The translations under genes and the position numbers were made by a program. A stretch of DNA of 64,000 nt from Punctularia strigosozonata HHB-11173 SS5 (taxonomy: Eukaryota; Basidiomycota; Agaricomycetes; Corticiales; Punctulariaceae). Within the stretch, counting starts at the first letter, position 1, and each line of letters starts with the position of its first letter. Where the stretch lies: the NCBI RefSeq assembly GCF_000264995.1, contig NW_006767450.1, positions 169,004 through 233,003 of the forward strand, written 5' to 3'. Of the stretch, positions 56,955 to 64,000 are shown piece after piece. The notes below the pieces were generated by a model that worked only from the letters and a program-made list of their open reading frames with translations, searched no databases and was not told the DNA's origin.

Positions 56955-57680
56955 TCATAATCCTCCCCGGAAAAAGCTCTCAGGAAACGCCGCCTGCACT
57001 GCACCGCCCGTTCCACGCTCCGTTCTAACGAGGTTCGCGTTGCTCATCGTGTCCACGACCCAGGCCATGTCTTCAAGCTGTGCGTCCCTCGGCACGACCC
57101 ACGTGTCCAGCGAGAGCGTCTTGAGCCGTTTCCAGCCCGGCCGGAAACGAGCGACGAGCGTGGCGCGCACGCCCATTCCGCGAGTTCCGTGAGTGGCCAG
57201 AGTGGGTAAGTAGTCAGCTTGTGCAGACCGGCGGGGAGCGCGGCGTCCAAACACCTTGCGCGAATCCTCGCTTGACACTTCGAACGAGTCGTGAGGCGCG
57301 AACGGCACTCGAGCATGTCGCCCCAGATCGCCGCGATATCGCTCGATGGAATAAATGGCCCACTGTCCCGAGAGATTAAAAACGGAGAGTAAGGAAGGAT
57401 GACGGGTTACAAACAAAGACACTTCACCACGTACGTCGCGGGCCGACCGCTTGCCCCGCCCTTCGACCCCGTGCCCTTCGGCTTCCACACCACCGACCCC
57501 CTCTGCCGGGTCAAGCGCTGTCCTGCTTCGTCGGGCTTGGCCCGAACTCGGGGTCCTCCGGGAAAATCTACGGGTGCTTCCCGAGCGTCATGTCCGTAAG
57601 CGTGAGGCGGGTGAGCCGGTGCAGGCCCCCGAGCATGCGCGGGAAGTGCATATTCGCATCTTTGGCGAGGTTCTCCATAC
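56955..57680 (-). pseudogene. F-box-like remnant
   Basis: The stretch at 57550-57670 reads FPRMLGGLHRLTRLTLTDM, then LGKHP, a TAG, then IFPEDPEFG. This aligns with FPRAVANMTRLRHLMLEDLDIGMNPWIFTEDVGVG of the F-box-like genes 16-20 kb to the left, with TAG (57568-57570) in place of the Trp codon. Downstream frames (RHPSLLSVFNLSG, RLKTLSLDTWVV) could be further decayed parts of a related LRR-type protein but do not align clearly. No F-box half is visible. Confidence rests on one aligned block. Confidence 0.45.
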
Positions 57681-58108
57681 CCTAGGGTGCCGGCCTATAT
57701 GCGTGTCCACCCTGAAGGTTTTCTGTTATGGAGAGTTGCGGTGGCGATCAGCCTGATCCTTGGCAGCGACCATCCTACACGAACCCCGTCTGTGGGGGTC
57801 CGAGTGATTGGACTCTGAAACGCTGACGATCGTCAGCGAAGGGATACAAGATGCAATCGCATTTGGTCAAGTTTGAGTCAGAGGATCTATTCATACTCCG
57901 CTAAGATCTCCGCGCAGTTCAGAACGCAGCGAACATGATAGAGCCTAGCCCACCGAAGTATGCAACAAGAGCGACCAAGGATCAGCCTTGAGTAGCTCTG
58001 CCAGATTACGGTCGCGAACGCTCAGCCCACCCAATTCTTCTTCGTATGCAAGTTTGTATGCTCATAGATGCATGAACGAAGAAACATCGTAGCAACGACT
58101 ACCAGCTT
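57681..58108. other. Spacer, no gene seen
   Basis: About 430 bp between the remnant and the AA9 gene 3' end. Confidence 0.45.
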
Positions 58109-59167
58109 TTAGCAAGTGAAGACGGCAGGGCCTGCGATCACTGATGTCAGATAAAACCGTCTAGATAAGGCAAAAGAGGCGTACCTGGAATGGTGTAGTT
58201 CGACAGCGTCTGGTAGATGTTGATGAGTATGCCCGGGTCGGTAGCTGCGCGAGGAGCTGCATGAGCAGGGAAGACATCACAGGGCGGGGTGTCGAAACAT
58301 TACCGCTGTATGCACCGGGGAACGCAACCGTCGGGGAGGGATTGGTGCTGCCGCCGCCCGTAATCTGGAGCTGAGCGCATTCCATGTACAGTTGCGCGCC
58401 ACCCGGGCTACTGGCCGCGTGCAGAGCTGATAATGCGATCAGTTGGTAAACAAAGGGGTGAACGAGAGCGGTGTGCCTTACCGATGAGCTCGTGACGCAT
58501 GAGGTACTGGCCGGCCGGGATGCAGCTCGGGATCTTGACGTTCACCTGCCCCTTGTTGGCGATCAAGCGGTCGACGCCCCACGTCTGGTCGGACACCTGC
58601 AGACCGTCCTCTTGAATCTTGAACCACTTGAGGCCGGTGACTTCGAGCGAAGTCGCGTTCTCAACCTTGGCTCTGACGGGGATGTGAGCGTGGTACCAAG
58701 AACGAGAAGGAAACGTACAGGTATGTCATGACGGGTCCTTTGTGCGACGCGTCAATGGGGTCAGCGGGGTCGTTCGCCACTTGGTTCAGAGTGTGATGCC
58801 ATTGCGTGGTGACGGTAGCACCGGCGGGGACGTTGACAATGGCGGTGGAGATGGGAGTGTGGTAGGGGTTAATACCACCATTGCAAATAACATCGTTCGA
58901 TGTGACATCTGTGATAGGCTGAAACCGATGCAGTGAGAAAACGTCATAAGTAAGGAAGTTTGGACTCACGCCGTCGTAGTCGGGAGCACGAATACCTGTC
59001 AGGTACCCCGCATCCACGCCGTTCACCCACATTTCCTGCGCAACATCGAATCCGTCAGCATTCTGCACGAATAACTATGGATGAAGGGGACCAACCTGGA
59101 AGATGGAGTGTGCAGACGCCGAGCCGGCCAGGATAGCGGCGGACGTGAGAGCAGTAGGAGCCTTCAT
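58109..59167 (-). CDS. AA9 lytic polysaccharide monooxygenase (GH61)
   Basis: A secreted copper enzyme that cleaves cellulose oxidatively. The signal peptide [19 protein letters not shown] is followed directly by HSIFQ, so mature His1 forms the copper brace. A 60-base intron (branch CTGAC, acceptor ttgcgcag) joins Q to [20 protein letters not shown]. Then [19 protein letters not shown] and [17 protein letters not shown] (second brace His). [10 protein letters not shown] joins [19 protein letters not shown], then [16 protein letters not shown] and [31 protein letters not shown] holds the axial Tyr. The end is NYTIPGPAVFTC. No carbohydrate-binding module is present. All copper ligands and the Cys pairs are intact, and the size is near 230 residues. 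Confidence 0.93.
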
Positions 59168-59960
59168 TGTGTTAGGGTCGGACGGTCTGAACGAGAAGAG
59201 CAACTAGGCACCCCACTGGTGACCGTCTCGCGCAATCCAGACAGGCTTTTGTATTGCAGCCAAGGGCTCCCCGCCGTCCGAAGGGAATCTTGCCGCGTCG
59301 TCATGGGTATGCGGACGACGGATCTTCGGATGCAAAGACTCTCGGCTGCGAAACGAGTCTCAGAGTGATCTCATAGTCGTAGTATGCTCGGAGATTGTCT
59401 GTAGCCGAATCCAGAGACTGGATGCGAGATTGATGCGAGTGACCACCTCTTCGCCTTAGAGGAGCCCACCACGTGGCTTCAGGATGAAGGAACGAGAATG
59501 CTTGCATTGGCGGTAGTCGTCATGTGAACCATACTTACATGGCGAAGTTTACCAGACTATTTTCCGGGATGGGCAGACGGTTTCGATATGACGTCGAATA
59601 GTACAGATTGTGGTCTTCTCCCGGTACGCCTCACGGAGCAATAGCCTGTAGTTGCGGCATCTAGTGCTGGATGAAGATGCAGAGAAGCACACCTTAATGG
59701 CCGTGAGGGCATTCCTGGATGGACATCGATGATACCATAGAAGCGAGCGTGCGATGAAAAAGTCTAATCAATGGATGATGGATAGAGTGATGATTATGGA
59801 TACAATGAAAAGATGCTCGAAACCCCGTAGATCAATAGATGAACACAACAGATCAAGCCTGTAAGCTTGTTTTCCTGCCCCAGAGAAGTCAGTGCATACT
59901 GCATGTATAGGGACAAATGACCGGACCTCCTCCCACACGGACCAAAGCTAATACAATGCC
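59168..59960. promoter_or_regulatory. AA9 upstream region / IMPDH 3' flank
   Basis: About 790 bp. It carries the upstream region of the AA9 gene and the 3' flank of the IMP dehydrogenase gene. No carbon-repressor site is asserted. Confidence 0.4.
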
Positions 59961-61962
59961 TCAAGCATACAGACGCTTGGTGTACCTGGCAAACGTAGGG
60001 TCAACATAGATGTCGAATGCGCAACCACGAGGAGAACGTACGAGTTGAGACCATGCACACCACCCTCCACTTGCGCGCTGGCGGTTCGCATCTCGAACCT
60101 GACCTTGCCCTCGCGAACACCGGTTTGAAGCTCCTCGACTGAGCGCACACCGATGTCTTGGAGCGAGTGCTGGACACCTTTAAAGTAGGTGTGAGCATTG
60201 AGACCACAACGACCACCAAGAGAGCGTACCGGTGTACAGGTAAGGCAAGAACGCGGTGACCGAGCCCTTGTCCTGCACGTCACCCGACACACCCTGCGCA
60301 ACCTTCACTGCACTCGACTCGGAGAAGTATCGCGACGTCGCCGCGTTCTCGTGCGTCGTGTTCTTCGCCTTGCTGCTCCCGGCGTTCTTGACCGCGTCGC
60401 CCTTCGACGCCGCGCCATTCGGCCCGGGCTTGCCCTGCTCCATGGCTTCAAGACTGCCCATGCCGCGGTACGCCTTGACGCGCTTGCCCTCGTGGTAGAA
60501 ATACTCCCCGGGCGCTTCTGTGGTACCCGCAAGCAATCCGCCCATCATGACGGCACCCGCACCGAGAGCAAGAGCCTTAACGATGTGCCCAACGTTGGAG
60601 ATACCGCCGTCTGCGATGACGGGGACGCCGAAGTGGGAGGCGAACTCGGCGACCTGGTACACTGCGGTCGCCTGCGGCCTGCCCACCGCCATCACCTCCT
60701 GTGTGATGCAGATGCTACCGCTGCCCATTCCCACCCTCAACGCATCGGCGCCAGCTTCGATTAAGCTCGCCGCCTGCTCCCGCGTCACAACGTTGCCTGC
60801 GATGATCTCCAGGCCGGGGAACGTCGCTTTAATCCACTTAATCATGTCAATCTGGAAGACCGAGTTGCCCTGCGACGAGTCGAGCACGACGATGTCCAGC
60901 CCCGCGTCGACGAGGAGCTGCAGCCGGAGGCGATCGGCGGGGCGGGTGCCAACAGCAGCCGCGGCGTAGAGCTGCTTGGAACTTGGCAGCTTAGACGCGA
61001 GCGGGTACGCCTTGTTCTTGAGCAAATCGGAGCGCGCGACGAGCGAGCACAGTTTGCCGTGGGCGTCAACGATGGGGAGCTTGCCCTTTTTGGAGTCGCG
61101 CAGGATGGCGTTGGCTTCGGGTAGGGTGACACCGAGCGGGGCGGTGACAAGGTCGGTGGTCATGACGGAGGAGAGGGGCGTAGAGGCGGGCTGGAACTGG
61201 ACGTCGCGGTTGGTAACAATACCGACGAGCGTACCACCTGCGGCGCCAGTGTCTGCGGAGGACGTTAATCAGCAATCTTGCAAATCAGATATTACGACGT
61301 AGAGGCGTCAGAAAAGCCATTAAATAAGGATCTCCGCAAATCACACTCATAGAGCGTTGCTCGGAAGGACGAAGGTTATGGTGTAGAGTCTCATCACACG
61401 ACCTCGAAAAGAGAACGATACGTACCAGTGATCGGGATACCACTGAAACCGAGTCGCTCCTTGATGTCCAGGACGTCTTCAACGGTATGATTGGGAGAGA
61501 GCACCACAGGTTCCGTGATGAAACCGTTCTCGTGACGCTTGACACGGCGGACCATGTCCGCTTGGGCTTCCGCGGGCTGATTGTGGTGAATGACACCAAT
61601 ACCGCCAAGAAGCTATCCGTCCCTCCATGAGTATCTCATCTGGCGTCTGAGAATTCGGATACAGTGGTACGAGGTACACGTACAGCCATATGAATCGCCA
61701 TGTCGGCTTCCGTGACCGTGTCCATTGGACTACTCATGAAGGGCGTCTTCAGCGTGACATTCCGCGTAATTCTGCTCTCGGCGGTGACCTCCGACGCAGC
61801 AAAATCGATCTTTCCGGGAAGGACGAGGAAATCGTTGTAAGTGAGCCCGCCGTGCGTACGGCTGTTCATGAGGTCCGCCGCGGAAAGTCCATCGTAGGAC
61901 GAGTAACTTTTGAGGTGGGCCGCGGCAATTGACGGATCTAGGAAAGTCTTTGTAGATGGCAT
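59961..61962 (-). CDS. IMPDH: Inosine-5'-monophosphate dehydrogenase
   Basis: Oxidises IMP to XMP with NAD+, the committed step of guanine nucleotide synthesis in the cytosol. Start [16 protein letters not shown]. Then [15 protein letters not shown] and [18 protein letters not shown], and after introns [20 protein letters not shown]. The two CBS repeats follow ([36 protein letters not shown]). The catalytic part has [44 protein letters not shown] (loop with catalytic Cys) and [16 protein letters not shown], then [10 protein letters not shown] on the flap. The last exon, reached through a gtacgt donor, ends YTKRLYA. All motifs of an active enzyme are present. The start was chosen for its match to the family's usual N-terminus. 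Confidence 0.95.
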
Positions 61963-62301
61963 CTTGGAGAGGGTGGTGAGGGGTGAGGAGGAGGAAGAAA
62001 GAGAGGATGGCAGCAATGAGGCTGCCGTGCTGCAGAGATTTGCACGGAGCTCTTCAGGGCAGGCTCCATAACTAGAACCACGTGACCCATCGCTCGCCGA
62101 CTTCTTTCACCCGAGCTCGTTCATTGTCTTCTCTCTCCACTCTGATATAGCTCACTTCCCTTCGTATCATGCTCTACAGCATTGTTGTACAACCTTACAT
62201 CTATACCGCCCGCAAGAAGACCTTCCCCGAACTTGATGTCTTGCGGGTATCCTATGTAGCTACTGCATTACCCCGTTGGGGGTGGGTAATGCACATCAAT
62301 A
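61963..62301. other. IMPDH upstream region
   Basis: About 340 bp with no gene. Near 62272 a 9-bp inverted repeat (GCATTACCC / GGGTAATGC) encloses about 10 bases. Confidence 0.45.
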
Positions 62302-62546
62302 CTGTAGTTTTACGACCTTGGGTTCGTCCCCTGTCCCCTGGCAGCCCGAACTGAACCTAATTTCCCGTGTTGTCCCCTGTCCCCCGCCAAAATCCAGGGC
62401 CTGAACTGATCGTGAGAATATAATTTCTTACTGTGTGAATAATTTTAACGGACTCTGGTCAGTTTGCAAACTTCCCATGGCCCCGAACTTGCAGCTGACC
62501 CCTGTCCCTCGGGAGGCGGACCGAACCTAAGGTCGTAAAACTACAG
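62302..62546. mobile_element. 245-bp MITE with TA target duplication
   Basis: It begins CTGTAGTTTTACGACCTT and ends with the inverted AAGGTCGTAAAACTACAG. TA flanks both sides (62300-62301 and 62547-62548). The inverted repeats continue with GGTTCG. Non-coding. Confidence 0.85.
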
Positions 62547-62939
62547 TACATTGAAAGGCACCCTGACATTGACTGCCTTATGCTTGTATGTATGCAGGTC
62601 AACGATTGATCAAAGGACATGACTGACTTTTGCTTCTTATTGGCTCACCAAAATAGCTCACTGCCTGAATTCCTTGCATGACATGCACATAGTGCACGGG
62701 GCCATTAAAACAGTGCTGTAATTCGTCCAATTCTCAATGCTTAGGCTAACACCTGGAGCTCTAGTCTTCTTTCATTGTCCTGCATGAAGGTGTCTCATCA
62801 AAAGTAGTGATCACGGGGTTCATGGATGCACAGGTAAGTTTAAACTCTGTGTGCATGTTCTTCCGACAGGCTGACAGTGTACCTGCACTAGTTTGTCAGC
62901 AAAGGAAGTGATATTATGGACTGCAGCAGCTTCTCCTTT
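62547..62939. other. Spacer, no gene seen
   Basis: About 390 bp. Upstream exons of the pseudokinase fragment could lie here, but none could be recognised. Confidence 0.4.
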
Positions 62940-63437
62940 CCGCAGTGCTACCCACTGTACGCCGCTCGGTATTTCTATGCCTAGACTTACTGACCACCCT
63001 CACATCCGGTAGACTTGCTGCACCGGAGAGTCTGCCGGAGAGCCTGGGGCTGTCCACTCAGAGTCCGGTGATTCCTAGTCTGATGTGCGGGAAACCCTTG
63101 GACGTCTGGTCATTTGTGTTTGTAATATGGCAGGTAGGTCCTGATCGATTCAGCCATATTTAATGAGTCGCGATGATACACTTAACGGGCTTGATCGATA
63201 GATCATCACAGGAAAGGCCATGCACGTCGTCGTGCAGGCATTCATCTACCCAAACCCCGACCAAACGTTCCCTGAGCAGCCTACAGATCCCAATGTGGTA
63301 GTGCACGGCATGAGCAAAGAATTACACGGGCTCATGACAGACTGCTGGTCTCTCGATCCGGCAGAGCGACAATGAGCGAAGTGGTGACCCGGCTGGAGGC
63401 ATGCCATAAGCAGTGGCTGTCGATGAGAAAAAAGTAA
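62940..63437 (+). pseudogene. Pseudokinase fragment 3 (C-lobe)
   Basis: Aligned to the C-lobe of pseudokinase 1. Blocks: RLAAPESLPESLGL, then CGKPLDVWSFVFVIWQ, a gtaggt donor, ITGKAMHVVVQAFIYPN, PEQPTDPNVVVHGMSKELHG and LMTDCWSLDPAER. There the frame breaks: four bases appear to be missing near 63368 relative to the sister genes, and after the shift it reads MSEVVTRLEACHKQW, matching MEEVVARLEKCH. The N-lobe and catalytic loop are not seen. It is a broken copy on the opposite strand from genes 1 and 2. Confidence 0.65.
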
Positions 63438-64000
63438 GGCCGGCTGTGTCAGAGTACGCGCTGGAGCTCCTAGGAGCGGCGCGGATCCCCCAGGACGGCA
63501 GTGGAGACGCTGTTGCACAAGTGTCAAGATCGAGACGGAGCTAAGTCCGACGCCGGAGGTGTGACGTCCGGACCTAGCGAGATGATTGTCGGAGTCGAGT
63601 CGGAAGAGAGTCGGAGAAAGTCGGAGAAAGTCGGAGCAGAGTTTCGAGATACAGAGAGTGAGTGCGAGTACGGACCAGACTCAAGCTTTAAGGCTTGAGT
63701 CGCTACGCGCTCTAAGTCCGTGTCGGAGCAGAGGAGTAACTTAGTCGATATTCGAACTAAGGAGTTAGAGTACAGGAGCTAGGAGTTTATATACGCGGAG
63801 GCACGGTTCGGAGCTCGTATCGATAGGGAGTTATCGGAACTATGGACCATGTGGAATAAGGAGTTATCGGAACTATGAACCATGTGGAACTGTCAATCGT
63901 AAGGACGGAGCATATGGTTATGAAGCTGATAATCGGAGGTAGAATAAGTCCGAAGGGAATATCAAACCGTTAAAGGCATATCGATCGTGAACGTCGGAGT
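63438..64000. repeat. Repeat-rich end of window
   Basis: GTCGGAG-type short repeats lie at about 63580-63650, and two 30-base copies in direct repeat (33-base period) at 63827-63856 and 63860-63889. No gene is visible. Confidence 0.55.

Noticed and set aside
59095-59128. 33-base intron in the AA9 gene
   Set aside because: Below normal intron size and gives a non-canonical N-terminus. The 60-base alternative restores the family sequence.

Overview
The window looks like chromosomal DNA from a wood-decay basidiomycete (Agaricomycetes; I cannot name the species). Genes are split by many short introns (about 45-70 nt, GT...AG with CTAAC/CTGAC-like branch sites). The recognisable content fits such a fungus: an AA9 lytic polysaccharide monooxygenase, a CYP63-like P450, HXXXD-type acyltransferases, an epoxide hydrolase, a GATA factor, expanded F-box-like and kinase-like families, and a basidiomycete RT element. 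All exon structures were read by eye from splice signals and from comparison between paralogs inside the window. No database was searched.

Layout. 1-3.35 kb: minus-strand retroelement (gag-like part, then RT/RNase H) cut by the left edge. 3.6-5.5 kb: a minus-strand protein (X1) with PD-(D/E)XK nuclease-like motifs. 6.4-8.6 kb: a 2.2-kb terminal-inverted-repeat element filled with GC-rich minisatellites. 8.6-11.2 kb: no recognisable gene, one 123-bp MITE. 11.2-20.3 kb: a degraded kinase copy (D), X2 (paralog of X1), kinase A divergent from X2, MTA phosphorylase, then tandem kinases B (broken) and C (intact). 20.5-21.6 kb: unrecognised low-complexity protein. 22.4-26.8 kb: tandem acyltransferase pair, the first possibly broken. 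27.35-27.72 kb: two copies of a 110-bp MITE. 28.4-30.5 kb: large unrecognised protein with an acidic stretch. 31-32.7 kb: secreted epoxide hydrolase. 33-41.5 kb: four tandem F-box-like genes, the first a pseudogene. 41.8-44 kb: P450. 44.4-49.6 kb: two pseudokinase-like genes. 50.4-51.8 kb: GATA zinc-finger factor. 52.5-56.1 kb: one long protein with two IIDLT (SUMO-interaction-like) motifs, a coiled coil and a C-terminal C2H2-like finger. 57 kb: F-box-like remnant. 58.1-59.2 kb: AA9 LPMO. 59.96-61.96 kb: IMP dehydrogenase. 62.3 kb: 245-bp MITE. 63-63.4 kb: third pseudokinase fragment, then tandem repeats.

How it fits together. Conserved housekeeping genes (MTA phosphorylase, IMP dehydrogenase) sit among lineage-expanded families that duplicate and decay locally. 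The most interesting unit is the head-to-head X2/kinase A pair: a nuclease-fold-like protein beside an unusual protein kinase, each with further full or broken copies nearby. A second theme is that four in-frame stops in otherwise alignable paralogs fall at Trp or Trp-alignable positions (TGG to TGA/TAG). Ordinary pseudogene decay is the simplest reading, but A-to-I editing of transcripts would restore each one.
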